From Chaenocephalus aceratus (Eukaryota; Chordata; Actinopteri; Perciformes; Channichthyidae): a stretch of 64,000 nt of DNA. Made by a program: the position numbers and the translations under genes. Shown piece by piece: positions 40,155-51,437 of the stretch. The stretch spans positions 744,001-808,000 of the forward strand of contig CM043797.1 in assembly GCA_023974075.1 (NCBI GenBank), given 5' to 3'. The notes under the pieces were generated by a model. The model was not told the origin of the DNA, did no database searches, and saw nothing but the letters and a program-made list of their open reading frames with translations. Each line of letters starts with the position of its first letter. Positions within the stretch are counted from its first letter, which is position 1.

Positions 40155-40569
40155 TTTCATGTCTGTCGTTAGTTTCCCTGGTGTGTCTAATTTCCTGATT
40201 GTTTTCACCTGTCACTCCTTGTGTGTCTCCTGTGCTCATCAGTGTCAGCCCCGCCCCTGATTGTTCCCACCTGTGTCTAGTTACCCTGTGTTTAAATTCC
40301 CCTGTCTCCCAGTGTTCAGTGTCAGTTCGTCTGGTCTATTGTCATGGTAAGGTCTATGCTCCTGGTACTCATGAAAGGTTTTTGATTCCTCACTGCGTGA
40401 GCGCCTTCATTTTTTGTTCTCTGTTTTATGTCATCTCGACTAGATTTTTGATGGTTACCTTTTTGTTCATTTTTGCCAGTCATGGAAAAATAAAGTATCT
40501 TACAATACTTTACCTCCGTCTCCCTGTCTGCAATTGGGTCCAACATCCTAAGTGCCTGAGATCGTAACA
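40155..40569 (+). repeat. Gypsy 3' LTR, right part
   Basis: Continues the LTR after the DIRS insertion. It has 'tgattgttttcacctgtcac', a transcribed-type stretch and 'aataaagtatcttacaatac' (poly(A) signal at 40489), and ends '..tgcctgagatcgtaaca'. Without the DIRS the LTR would be about 525 bp, starting TGTCA and ending TAACA. Confidence 0.75.
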
Positions 40570-41388
40570 GTATTGACACAGCAACGTGTACACAGGTGTT
40601 ATTAGACTTCGCTACAGACTCACTAGTTGCCACTGCTAGTGAGATGCTAAGGTTTACTTTATAAATTAGGCAAAGGACAGTTATATTTGCCCCATGCCTT
40701 CAGCAGCAGCAGGCCATTCACTTTGATTTTATCCCGTTATGAAATGTCATCATTTCGACAATAAAGAAATGCTACATAAACGTTATCTTGCACGTTTTAT
40801 CGAACCATCTCCGTTTCTAACTTTCAATATATTTAAAAAGAGATCTCTCTCTCATCTGCGTGCGGGGACGGGGACTCACAGACATGCTGCTGCGCTGTGC
40901 ACACAGCTCTGCCGGTAATGAATATTAGGATACATTTTGTGAGGAAACTTTTCCACCAATAATTCCAATAAGTATTCCAAAATGTATTCACTACAGGTTT
41001 ACGAAGGTAACAGTAATCAGATTAGTTGTTTTTCAAATGTAACGCGAGCTGAATACAGTTAGGCTACTAGGTAGGTATTCTGATTACGTAACGCCGTTAC
41101 AACCTAACCCTGTGTACAGATCATCAGTCCTATGTACAGATCAGTTCGATAAAGTCATGCCTAAACAGCGACATTTTACACGATAAATACGGGTTTAAAT
41201 AGCAGCATTTGCCACGGAAGGCGAGTGGCAGCTACAGTAAACCTTCTCTTACTATGGAGTCAGATTTGGGTCAATATTCTAGCGCGCAAAACAAGCTACT
41301 CGCGAGCGGAAAATGTGCTTTTACACGCGCATGAAATTACCCTTGCGCGCAGATTAAACCCCCGTGAGCGGCTATGCGCTCGCTCGTG
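40570..41388. other. No gene recognised
   Basis: No frame with a recognisable motif. Confidence 0.5.
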
Positions 41389-42572
41389 AGAGAGACAGCC
41401 CTTTTGCTCCCTCGCGGGGCTCGCGGAGTCTGTCTACGCACGCGTGAAAAGTTTCTGGCACTTTGGGGCGGAGCCACTGGACTTTGATTGACAGCTGCAA
41501 GGAAGCCCGGAGTTGCCAGGTTTGATAAATGCCTGAACTACCAAGAGCCGAGGAGTGAGAGCTGCAAGATCAGTTGGACGAGATTGAATGGTAAAGTTGT
41601 CCATAAAAAACTATTATATTCGTAAAGTGTACAGCTAATATATATATTAATTAATTTTATATAAAACAATATATTTTTGAGTGGGCTGTATCTGTCGAAA
41701 ACTGCTACTATACTGTCTGCTGTATGCACCTCCCTTACGAAATGAACTATAAATGAACTAGTATTACTATAGTATACTATAAGAGTTGTATAGTGTCCTG
41801 TAGGAAGTTTGTAGTGTTCTGTAGTATTTTTCATCAGCTATTGTATTACTATAGTTTTTTCTGTAGTGCCATTTTATTAGCTATAGTAGTCCTATAATAT
41901 TTCAATAGTAATACTCTGTATCTAGATCTTTGTAGTATTCCTATATTATTTTAAATAGTATAATATATAGTGTTTCTGTAGTTGTTTATTAAACACACTA
42001 TAGAACACTCCTAATAGCATGATATTGTCATAGTGAATGCATATTATTACTATAGTGTTTGTAAAAGTATTACTATAGTGTTTTTGTTGGTGTTTCCATA
42101 TTAAGACTATATTATTTTAAATAGTACTACTATAGTATAATATATAGTGTGTCTGTAGTTGTTTTTTGAACACACTATAGAACACTCAGAGTAATAGTAT
42201 GATATTGTCATAATGAATGCATATTATTACTATAGTGTTTGTAAAAGTATTGCACTCCTAGAATTAATGTAATTTGTTTACATCAAATTAATTAATATAT
42301 ATATTAGCTGTACACTTTACGAATGTAATAGTTTTTTATGGACAACTTTACCATTCAATCTCGTCCAACTGATCTTGCAGCTGTCACTCCTCGGCTCTTG
42401 GTAGTTCAGGCATTTATCAAACCTGGCAACTCCGGGGTTCCTGGCAGCTGTCAATCAAAGTCCAGTGGCTCCGCCCCAAAGTGTCAGAAACTTTTCACGC
42501 GCGCGTAGACAGACTCCGCGAGCGAGTGAGGCTGACACTCCCGCGAGGGAGCAAGAGGGCTGTCTCTCTCGC
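41389..42572. mobile_element. Large palindromic MITE-like element with ~270-bp inverted arms
   Basis: 41389-41660 and 42280-42572 are inverted copies (shared: 'gagagagacagccc', 'cttttcacgcg', 'gactttgattgacagctg', 'gcatttatcaaacctggcaa', 'ttgtccataaaaaactatta'). The 620-bp core is made of 'actatagta'-type units. It includes a tandem duplication (41935-42080 versus 42110-42255, both with 'agtgtttgtaaaagtatt'). Non-coding. The right arm abuts the gypsy gag remnant. No target duplication was identified, so the superfamily is open. Confidence 0.75.
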
Positions 42573-42677
42573 GACAGCTGCTGAAGCTGCTGCGTTAGCA
42601 GATTTGACACACGTTAGCATCACTGCATGCTCACTGATGTACACCGCAATGTGCTCCGGTACAGAATTTTTGTATTG

Positions 42678-42685
42678 CTCTAGAA
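42678..42685. repeat. hAT target duplication CTCTAGAA (left)
   Basis: Repeated at 43762-43769. Confidence 0.95.
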
Positions 42686-43761
42686 CAGGGGTGGGGAACC
42701 TCCGGCCCCCGGGCCGTATACGGCCCGTGAGACCATTTGGTACGGCCCACGAGGTAATTTATAAACACACGCAAAAAAGAAAAAAATTAAAGAAATCTAG
42801 ACCGCAAAAAAATTAAAGAAGTGAGTGCCTGTTTTTCCTGGCCAAGGTCAGGGTCCATGAACACAACACGAGCCTAACGTATCATCACGTGGTATATGTC
42901 TTGTCTGACAGGGGTGCAGTTCTGACGGAGAGCACCAGAACGCCACTCCAGCATTTCAGAAATGGCAGTACCCATAAGGAGCCGTACACATGCCGCAGTT
43001 TCTGCGTGTCTGTGTCTTCAGCTGAAAGCCCAGTGGCGATCTGTTCATCCGACATACTGATCATCATACAGTCAATAACTTTGTTGTTATTAGCATCTGG
43101 TTAGCTAGCTATGCTAACGAATATAAGAAGCTTTTTCTACAACCAGTGAGGTAAAGGCACATCTTTATATGATCATTATAGTTATAAAAAAATAAGAGAA
43201 TAAAGTAAACAGGTATAAAATACTATGACAGTAAAACAAGTTGTTATTAATAAACAAGAATACAGTTTGAAAGGAGAGTGATTTGTAAAATATCCATAAA
43301 GAAAAAGAAATCTGCTCTACAGTTGTGTTTCATCTGGGTGTTGAGAGATGTATCCATAGATCTCTTCATGTTGCTCTCAAAGTGCTCCAGATTGATGCTT
43401 TTAACTTCAACATTTATAAAAAAATCTTCCCGGGAGAGCAACCCCCTAGAGGAGGTTAGGTCCCCCCCCCACTTAAATCATGTTCACATGGATAGGAAAC
43501 TAAATACATTTGCACACAGTCTATCTTGTGTCCATATCTTTCTGTTTTGGTGGTCATGCCACACCGTGCACGTGCATGCGCGAGTCATGGTAAGATATCT
43601 GGATTAAGAGGTTCTTTTTCTTTGCACAGCATGAAAGAAAGGCCAAATGAATGGGCTGTGATTTTTGTTTTTTTAAGCAGAGGTCAATAATTTGTACGGC
43701 CCTCGGAGGATGTTGAAAAAATTGAAATGGCCCTTGAGAGGAAAAAGATTCCCCACCCCTG
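42686..43761 (+). mobile_element. Non-autonomous hAT element, copy 2, 1,076 bp
   Basis: The left tip CAGGGGTGGGGAACCTCCGG and the right tip read inward, CAGGGGTGGGGAATCTTTTT, share CAGGGGTGGGGAA. The perfect 8-bp duplication CTCTAGAA sits inside the gypsy gag gene. The interior has no transposase, only a shared short frame on the minus strand (MSDEQIATGLSAEDTDTQKL). It is the better preserved copy of the family at 10884-11801. Confidence 0.93.
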
Positions 43762-43769
43762 CTCTAGAA
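43762..43769. repeat. hAT target duplication CTCTAGAA (right)
   Basis: Exact match to 42678-42685. Confidence 0.95.
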
Positions 43770-44492
43770 TGACGAGATCCCTCAACGTCAGTTGCCGCAC
43801 ACCAGCCATCGAAATGGGTGGAAATATCTCGAGTAAACTCGAGGTGAGATTTATCACCTCTCTTCCAATTCCTAAACCTCTGACGATAAGCTTCAGGCAC
43901 CAGCTCGTAAGCCTTGAGAACGGGAGATTTGACCAAATCATAACGCAAATAGTCACTGCCACTTAAAGACGAATAAGCCTCCTGAGCCCTCCCGGTTAAC
44001 ACACACTGTAATAATAACACGCGAGTGGCCTCAGACCACCCCTTTACAACAGCGAGACGCTCAAACATTGAAAAAAATGTTTTCCGGATCCTTCTCATTA
44101 AACCTGGGAACCAGCCTCAAATAATTTAATTAATCAACAGACCTCCCTGGGGTCCCGCTTTGACTAGCTGGATTATCATAAAACAGGACATCAACCGCTA
44201 CTTTGCCCTCTCTAATTAATACCAGTTTCTCCCTCTGCAACTCCAACTTAGCCTGCTCAGTTTCCTGCCTCCATTTTTCCAAGGACACCGCTCTTTCCAG
44301 CTCAATGCCCTGTCGCATCTTCTCCACGGCCAACTCCTTTTCCGTCTCCAACTCTACGTGTAATTTGAGTAACTCCTTCTGTTGCTCGAAATTCAAAACA
44401 GCACTTTGACCCGCCATTTCTATTGTACGTCCGAGGACAGGAGTATCAAACACCTTACTTTTTAACAAACAAGAACTCAAATTCGCTTTCAC

Positions 44493-45241
44493 TGACTGTT
44501 ACGCCCAGGCCTAGGGGAACCTAGGCGCAGCACAAAGTTTGCTCTCTCCCCACTTTTCCCACTCAAGACAAAGGACGCCGAGACAGAGAATGTCGTTTGG
44601 TAAATTTAATTTACCTAATCAGAATCCACCAAAAATATACTTTCACAACAAAAAAACATGCTGAAAGTCTGATTACAAATGTAACAAAACAGGAGTAACA
44701 ACACCACAAAACTAACTAACATTTAACACAATCTTACCTAATGAAGGAGACAAATAAATATACAGGCTTCTCACCTACTCTAACTTAAAACAGCAGAAAA
44801 CACACTCACAGAAGGAGGGGAAAATACTTACAGTGAAAACTAACCTTGGATGATGGTAAGGTAGACTAACAGCTTTAGGAATACAAAGTACAACATATAA
44901 TAAGTACCCTGTATCAAGATTGATGCAAAACAAGTGACATGTGACCTTTTTAGAGAGGTTTAGCAAAAATAACTCCACCTCTGAGGTGATTTGGGTGGAA
45001 ATGGGCGTTTTTACCGTTTCTCTGGAACCCATTGGTCATTTTTGGTGATTGACATCACTTTTTGACCGTTAGAGCCAATAGAATCGAAGGAGAATTTCTC
45101 CATACACACACATGGTAAAAAAAGAAGGTGGGGGCTTTGCGCATGCAGGTTTGCATCAGAGTGAACCTATCTCTCGCTCTGACATCTGGAAATGGAAAAG
45201 CAGGTTTATCAGAAATCATTTCAAAGGGACACAGACACATT
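44493..45241 (-). other. Probable 5' region/LTR of the gypsy element (minus strand)
   Basis: Upstream of the gag start on the minus strand the sequence ends '..cctaggcctgggcgtaaca' (near 44504), which resembles an LTR 3' end, followed by a short leader. The opposite LTR boundary could not be fixed, and no second LTR copy is in the window. No other gene is seen. Confidence 0.4.
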
Positions 45242-45712
45242 GGATTAACTTCAGCAGCGTTTTTATCGTTTTAATGCCATTGAAGACCACTTTTGACCAG
45301 ACAACGACCAAGGTGAGCCATGTTGCCGTTTTAGCTACCTAGCGCCACATGTTTTGATGTCTGTTCTTGTTAATAGCTTCGCAAGTTCTTATCATGGAGT
45401 GATGATGTATGTACCCATCGATTCTGTGTCATCTCACGGTCAGATCGATGGGTTGGGCATGCAGCTACGATAAGTAATAAGGGTGTTATGAGTGAGTTTC
45501 TGTGCAGTTTCGTGGCTAATTCATAGGCTCAGCGCTTTGTGGGTTTTTTTGAAAAAAAGAAAAAAAAAAGATCAGTTAGCTGAGTTTCTTCCCGTTACAT
45601 GGATATAAAACATTGATAGTTTATTGAATATTAAGATGCCCTCAGACGCTGTTTCCTGCATATGACACGTTTTCCCCCCGGTATCAGGGGTGCGGTGTAG
45701 AAGAGGTTAACT
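45242..45712 (+). repeat. Dispersed repeat, copy B
   Basis: Homologous to 2211-2298 + 5981-6382 (the copy split by the hAT). Family and function unknown. Confidence 0.65.
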
Positions 45713-45840
45713 GTCGGAACTTGTCCAGGCATATGGAAGCAAACAAGAGACAGAAGTATTTGAATTTTATCAGACTTTATAGCATTTATAGAATTTATAG
45801 CATTGAAAATAATTACTTTGAAAATAATTACTTTGAAAAT

Positions 45841-45925
45841 CTATCCATCCATCTTCTCCCGCTTATCCGTGGTCGGGTCGCGGGGGTAGCAGTTCCAGCA
45901 GAGAGCCCCAAACTTTCTTTTCCCT
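45841..45925 (+). repeat. Common fish repeat 'atccatccatcttctcccgc'
   Basis: The stretch 'atccatccatcttctcccgc' + 'ttatccgtggtcgggtcgcg' + 'ggggtagcagttccagcag' is a ubiquitous teleost interspersed repeat end, from memory of fish genomes. Only this fragment is present. Confidence 0.6.
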
Positions 45926-46383
45926 TTGAAAATCATATATCTGAATTTGTATGCTCAAAGTAAATGTAATAAATAAAAATGTAACAATTCAAGTTAAAAA
46001 AATTAGAATGCACAATGTTGGTGTTTGAAATTTCTAAAATGTCGATGCAGCATCATCCGGGCTACCCAGACAGGATAAGCAATCGAGCCTGAATGCAATC
46101 AAACCGACTTCTGGCCTATCAGAGCCAAGCGGCGAACTCCGGGACAGGCAGTGCGGTGAAGCCCAATGCTGCAAACTGTCGGCGATGGATGCAGATGGGA
46201 GCAATTCCCGTAGACCCTATGTTAAAATGTCCAACTTAACATCAGAAAATTAACATGTTTCTAGCCTGGATCCACAAAAACATATTCGTATATAGTTAGA
46301 TTCCCCCTTCATGACAACGGGACTGCTGCTCCTAGCTCCTAGTCTCACTGCTAGCTCCGTTAGCTCCATTAGCGCCGTGATGC

Positions 46384-46530
46384 TACAGGGGCTCAGCTCA
46401 CGCGGAGAACACTACTTGAACTCGGCCGTGTTTGTTGTGTTGGTTCCTGGTGGACTATTCGTCATGCAAATATAGGATTTATCTGTGGTTAAAACAGACC
46501 GTCCATGAATGCAGTTTCTTCGGTAAGTCA
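46384..46530 (+). other. Possible non-coding first exon (speculative)
   Basis: A GC-richer island in AT-rich DNA ends with 'tttcttcg|gtaagtcaac', a strong donor match. No coding frame or downstream exon is recognised. Transcript data would be needed. Confidence 0.2.
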
Positions 46531-46683
46531 ACCCTGCATACTTTATGTTATGTTACTGGTGTGTTTATTAAGCTAACGTTAATGAATGTTTAGAGTTGAG
46601 TTATCATTTGAGCAATCGGTAGCTCCATCTGTGCTAACGATGCTATGCGTAGCATCCAAGTTAAACGTAATAGAGAAGTGTAA

Positions 46684-46883
46684 AACCTTAAGTGGGATGC
46701 GTGTGGCGTAGTGGAGTAGTGCATTGGTGTTCAGATCAGGGGGGCACAGGTTCAAGCCCCACTGCAGTCAACAGTGTCCCTGAGACACTTCACCCCAAAT
46801 TGCTCCTGTGGGGATTGGCCACAGTATTGCGTATGTAAGTCGCTTTGGATAAAAGCGTCTAACAAGTAACATGTAATGTAATG
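46684..46883 (+). mobile_element. tRNA-derived SINE
   Basis: It has an A-box-like 'tggcgtagtgg' (46703) and a B-box-like 'ggttcaagccc' ~48 bp later, an RNA polymerase III promoter as in tRNA-derived SINEs. The 3' end is the teleost-wide 'gtaagtcgctttggataaa' + 'agcgtct' motif with a 'tgtaatgtaatg' tail. A 3' fragment of the same family lies at 4674-4757. Confidence 0.85.
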
Positions 46884-47455
46884 GATGCTAATGTATAGCA
46901 AAAGGCTTCTGTGCGAGGTTGGTAAAATAAGGTCATCCTTTTACGTTAGATAGTTAGTTTGCTAGTTAGGTTACTGTATGCATTGTTAAGGTTCATTTCA
47001 ATTCGCTCTACTATAGTATAAAATAGACTAGCTAACCTCAACGTATTGTTGAAGAGATGCTTAGTACACTAAGTGAGGTTGATTTAATAATCAATAAAAT
47101 GTGTGTATCTTTTCACATTTCAAGATGGTCCAGAAATAACGCTCCCTTAGATATTGTAATATGTGACCTCCTCTATCGAAATCAGTCACATTGACCCGAA
47201 GATACATTTTGAGTTGGGAAAGAGGAGATTCCTAGCTTTCTAATGATATCAGGATTGTTTTTGTACTCCAAATATTAAGCGAAATACGTCACATTATATA
47301 ATGACTGTCACCGAGTCATCATTTTGAGAAAAAAGCCTTCAAAGTTTCCTCTTCTCTGGAATCCATCAGTCTGATTGGTTATTTGAGGAGCAAATGATCA
47401 AAGTAGTACGGAGGGAAAATATTTTCGTTTGGATTACTGGTCTGGGGGAAGCTCG

Positions 47456-47492
47456 CGTGTGTGTGTGTGTGTGTATGTATGTGTGTGTGTGT
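47456..47492 (+). repeat. (GT)n microsatellite
   Basis: A gt run with two interruptions ('gtatgtat'). Confidence 0.9.
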
Positions 47493-47594
47493 TTTTGCGT
47501 TTGTGCGTATTGTGTTTGTTTCCCGGGGAAAACACTCGGCTGTTGTTGTGCCTGCTGTGACGTTAAGTTACTCCGTTCTCCGCTTGTAATTATG

Positions 47595-47695
47595 CCGAAG
47601 CTTCAAAGTTGTATTTATCATCTGAATTTGCCCGAACAACTTTAATATTCTGAAAGCCAAGACTTTGTTTATTTGAAATCAGATGAAAACAAACT
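47595..47695 (+). repeat. Direct repeat flanking the 3.7-kb DNA element (left)
   Basis: 'gaagcttcaaa..tgtattta' then 'ttctgaaagccaagacttt' matches 51528-51625. With the element removed, the two copies would be ~230 bp apart, so this is an older tandem duplication in which the element landed. Confidence 0.75.
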
Positions 47696-47723
47696 GTAAC
47701 GGACCCTGCCGTGTTATCTATGA

Positions 47724-47732
47724 TTACTATAC
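47724..47732. repeat. 9-bp target duplication TTACTATAC (left)
   Basis: Repeated at 51438-51446, immediately outside the right tip. Confidence 0.93.
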
Positions 47733-48908
47733 TAGGGCGGGTCATACTCAGGTGCCAACATGAATCTGAAGGAAATCCTAACATGAGGGGTGTCTATATT
47801 ATGTGTTTTTTTATGGGGAATTCAAATATGAGCTTATTTTTGGGATAAGATAACTCTAACCTACATTGTTTTGTATTTCTAAATTGGCAATTTTACCCTT
47901 TCGAACCTCTATATAAGATAGTAAAATATATAAATGGAAATCATTTATATTGACAAAGCCAAATCATTTTTACATATTTAATAACAGGTGAACTGCATAT
48001 ATATAACTGGATAATATTACAATGAGCAATCTTCTGACTTCTTGAACTTTGCCAGGTTGCACAAATCCTGCTTTGACTCATTCTTGGACATCAGTCTCCT
48101 GCTGGTCTCCTGAGCTCTGATCCTCCATCCCTCTTTTCCTGTGAGAAGTACTTAGCAGAAGCCTCGGTCACCATTTTAACAACCCTCTCAATGCTTTGAG
48201 TATGGCAAGGCCAGTTGAGTACCTCCATGGGGGTTTTGATGACGTTTTTCACCTCCGAGGTGCTTAGCAAGCAGGTGAGAGGTGGCTCTGACACACCTTC
48301 TGACCAGCTGATCAAGTCCCCAATGCTGGAAGCATCACAATTGATGTCAGGTGTCCTTCTGGTCCTGACAGAGGAGTCCCCCAGCTGAGTGTCTGGGTCC
48401 CCCTCTCCCCTAATGGCCAGGATTCTCTCCACCCCCTCAATTATTTCCTTCTGATCCTCAGAGCATACCAAGCAGATCTTCTCACAGTTGGCATCACAAG
48501 GTCCAGCACCTCCTTCCTCTGGGACTTGAGGCAGCTGAAACAGGATGTACTCCTTTAAGTCCGTGCTTTGACACCCAGAGCCTGAGAAGTCTGTTTGCTG
48601 TGGTGAGCCAGCGGCTGTGGTTTACTGGGCCAATCTCCAACAGAGCCAGCCTCGCAGGAAGCACTCCATCCCTGACTGCACAGACAATTGTATAGCCATA
48701 GTGTTGATCAGTTGAGAGATCTTGAATGACCTTGTCAGGCAGCTTGATCAGTGGAGGGCCAACAAAGATCCGGGTGAAGTTAGGATTGATATCCAAGTCT
48801 GTAACGGAATCAAGGAGCTTTCCAATTGGCCCAGGTAATTTGTTGTCTGACAGAGTAGGGCCCTTGTAACAGGCCCCGCTATGCAGGGCGCGATGACAGA
48901 TAGTATTC

Positions 48909-48975
48909 CTGCAAAACAGGAGAAATGATGAACAACCAAATTCTTAGCTGCTCGTTTGGCGGGTCTTGCCAGAAG
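48909..48975 (-). repeat. Direct repeat around a splice-acceptor-like site (copy 1)
   Basis: A ~64-bp block containing 'caaaacaggagaaatgatga' and 'acaaccaaattcttagctgc' is repeated at 49567-49635. On the minus strand it ends '..tctcctgttttgcag', an acceptor. The second copy with its own acceptor suggests a local tandem duplication that copied an intron end. Confidence 0.8.
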
Positions 48976-49566
48976 TTATTATTCATTTGGCACAAACACA
49001 ATTGTTAATGCCCTTAACCATTTGACACAACACACACACACAATTGTTAATGCCCTTTTCTGTCTTCAATATAAACACTTGTCTATCTATATTCATGTCT
49101 TCAATATATTTGAAATAAACACCATGACTTAAAATAAGAATTTCTCTATTCAGATATTGATTTTGTAATCAAACCCTTTTAACTACCTTCCCAGGTAGAG
49201 CATCAGAAACTAATCTGTGCTAGCATTAGCAGTCAACAAGCATTTATGTATTAACTCTGACCATAGAACACGTACAGATTATACAAAACACACACACAAA
49301 ATACTTAGGATATAAACCCGGAAAATATGTAAGTACAAAATGTATAGGAGCTGTAAACAATTACATTTACTTGCATTCACTTTGATCAAAGCTCAGTTAT
49401 GCTACATTAAAATAGCGACCGCCATTACACACACACGCGCACACAGCAAACCACGAGGCAGTCTCCTACGCATAATTGAAGACAAACAACGTCCAAACAC
49501 TAGGACATCGTGACACAACACTACCGTGGATTCTTATAACACTTGTGACAATATGTACACACAACT

Positions 49567-49635
49567 GACCTGCAAAACAGGAGAAATGATGAACAACCAA
49601 ATTCTTAGCTGCTCGTTTGGCGGGTCTTGCCAGAA
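49567..49635 (-). repeat. Direct repeat around a splice-acceptor-like site (copy 2)
   Basis: Nearly exact copy of 48909-48975, 658 bp away. The ~590 bp between them is AT-rich and non-coding. Confidence 0.8.
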
Positions 49636-51437
49636 TGGCAAGCCAACGGCAGCTCTGTCTCCACATCAGGTGCAAATCACAACAAACCCCTTTACGGCAG
49701 TGTTACCCTGCCATCTACTGCCCCCTGCTGTCCATTGTTAAACAGGTTTCTAAAATGATATTAAATATAAACATAACATTGTGATCACACACTGTGTGGG
49801 TCACACCATCAAGGCCAACAATGAGATGGCGCAGGGGAAGTTCACCAGTGTGCAGGTTGCACACCAACCACACCAGCTTTCTCCCCAGGTGCAGCTCCAT
49901 CGTTCACATCACCCCAGCTTTCACACCAGTGTTGACATTAGTTGAGTCTCCTCCAATGGCCGATAAGGTCTTATCAAAACCCCTTTGTTTCAGCCAGGCA
50001 AACAGGACCTTAGCCATCTGCTCAGCATGTGAGTCCTCTTTAGTGGCTTCCTCTGCGGTAAAGTGGAACAGATAGTTGCTGCCAGGCTCACCAGCAACAC
50101 TATAGTGTTCTTCTTTGATCTGTGCAGGAAAAGATTGGTCACTGCCCTCAGCTTCCATCATCACATTGGTCAGGTCAATCGCCCCATCTCCCTGCACTTC
50201 TCCTCAAACTCTTCTCCCAGCTCTCTCATCAGCTGTTCCTGTGCTCTCTTGACCTTGTTCTTATCAATCACTTGACTTGTGTTGTCTTCTGTGATGATTC
50301 CTGCATCAGTCAGAGCTGCAGTCGGTCTCAGCCCGATGCCATACCTGACACTGGCAATCGCAATATTTGGAATATCATTATAGTTGTTCTGTCCTTTTGT
50401 TGAAGCTGCAGGCCCAGGTTCAGTTTCAGGGAAGAGCTCATCTTCAGCACCACTCTCCAATTCCAGATCCTCATCACCATCTGCCAAACACCTCTTCACA
50501 TCCTTCCTGGCTGCCTTGTCTGCTGCTGCAGCATTTCTCTCCTTGCTCCTTCTCCTTTCCTCAGCCATGTTTTCCATCCCCTGCCTTTCCAATGTCCTCA
50601 CCTGTCTCTTGTGCTCCTGCAGATCAGGGGCCCCCATTTGGTGGGGACCTTCTCTTTCTGTCCCTTGATGTATGCAAGATCTTTTAAAGGAATCCTTTTC
50701 TCTCTGCTGCAGGAACAGTTAAAGTGTGCTTGGATCACACAGCCATCACAGCCTCCCCTCTCACTGGTAATCCGACACTTGCAAGTCAAAAGATCAAATA
50801 ATGTGTCTAACTTGACACTGAACCTCTCTCTAGCATCAAGTGTGCCCTTCCCAAGGGAACACTTCTTCACTGCCTGATTCCAGACCTCCTTGAGCTTGGA
50901 CATGATGGTCACCTTTTCATTTGTAACAGGTGGTTTGAAAAGAGCATTCGCTTTGCTCCACTGACCAATCACACCAGGGAAGATATCACCCACCAGCTGG
51001 TCCACTGGGTAGTTCCTCCTGTCATCTTTACTTTGATCCCTCAGGTAGATGCCATACCTCAGGATATCCCTCACAGTTGGCAGTTCAGACACCAACAGCT
51101 ATCGCCCAGTGCCAACAAGATTACTCAAATGAGAAGTCGATTTTGCCCTTGTGTTGACTTGAGCCATTTCAACTAGTTCACACTGAAAACACTGATACGC
51201 AAGTACGTTTCACTTCAAACAGGAAGCCCTGACTTCAAAATAAAAGACCCCCAACTTAGTCTCTTTTTTCCAGAAGAATAGCAAATAATCGAAAAATAGA
51301 TAATATTCAACTGCAAATTGATGTAGGTTAGGATTATCAGAATTGAAAAATATCTTCAGATTTATGTTCTACAAAATACGTTATATGAACACCCCTCTCG
51401 ATCGATTTAGAAAAAATATATAGTATGTCCCGCCCTA

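Larger units (their letters stand above)
42573..44492 (-). pseudogene. Ty3/gypsy gag (SCAN-like) pseudogene, interrupted by a hAT element
   Basis: On the minus strand, 44492-44130 encodes a charged coiled-coil-like N-terminal part (MRQGIELERAVSLEKWRQET..). 44130-43770 encodes the capsid-like domain (TRVLLLQCVLTGRAQEAYSS, YELVPEAYRQRFRNWKR, and SHLEFTRDISTHFDGWC). This is the widespread fish gypsy gag related to vertebrate SCAN domains. The two parts are separated by frameshifts around 44100. At 43761 a hAT element interrupts the gene; beyond it, at 42677 and lower, the frame continues as a typical SCAN-like end (EHIAVYISEHAV). There is no pol in the window. Confidence 0.85.
48091..51167 (-). 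pseudogene. Decayed transposase-like gene of uncharacterised family
   Basis: The frame opens at an ATG at 51167 (MAQVNTRAKS) and meets an in-frame TAG at 51101-51099. It continues through SELPTVRDILRYGI and Cys-rich segments (FDLLTCKCRIT.. / HFNCSCSREKRIP), a frameshift near 50640, a charged coiled-coil-like part, then NIAIASVRYGIGLRPTAAL, a second frameshift near 50190, and GGDSTNVNTGVKAG. A TGA follows, then RKLVWLVCNLHTGELPLRHL. After a gap (intron or insertion 48909-49635) it ends with GPIGKLLDSVTDLDIN, DLSTDQHYGY, NHSRWLTTANRLLRLWV and finally NWPCHTQSIERVVKMVTEAS. I recognise this ordered set (GGD..N / C-x2-H-x-[NG]-ELP-x-R / HSRWLTTANR / PCHTQ-x-[IV]-ER) from many unannotated insect, cnidarian and fish proteins. 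An RNase H-like transposase is my inference. Two stops and two frameshifts make it a pseudogene. Confidence 0.7.
47733..51437 (-). mobile_element. DNA transposon of unassigned superfamily, 3,705 bp, 9-bp target duplication
   Basis: The left tip TAGGGCGGGTCATACT and the right tip read inward, TAGGGCGGGACATACT, are 16-bp inverted repeats with one mismatch. A second pair of subterminal blocks (gaggggtgtctatatt at 47786 / gaggggtgttcatata inverted near 51398) extends the symmetry. The exact 9-bp duplication TTACTATAC brackets the element. It contains one decayed minus-strand gene of a widespread uncharacterised animal family. A 9-bp duplication is usual for Mutator-like elements and unusual for hAT (8), so classification is left open. 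Confidence 0.85.

Noticed and set aside
46684..46760. Functional tRNA gene
   Set aside because: A and B boxes are present, but no cloverleaf closes, and the 3' end is a typical SINE tail.
50063..50877. Plus-strand frames over the unclassified transposon gene
   Set aside because: Antisense shadows of the minus-strand gene, which alone carries the family motifs.
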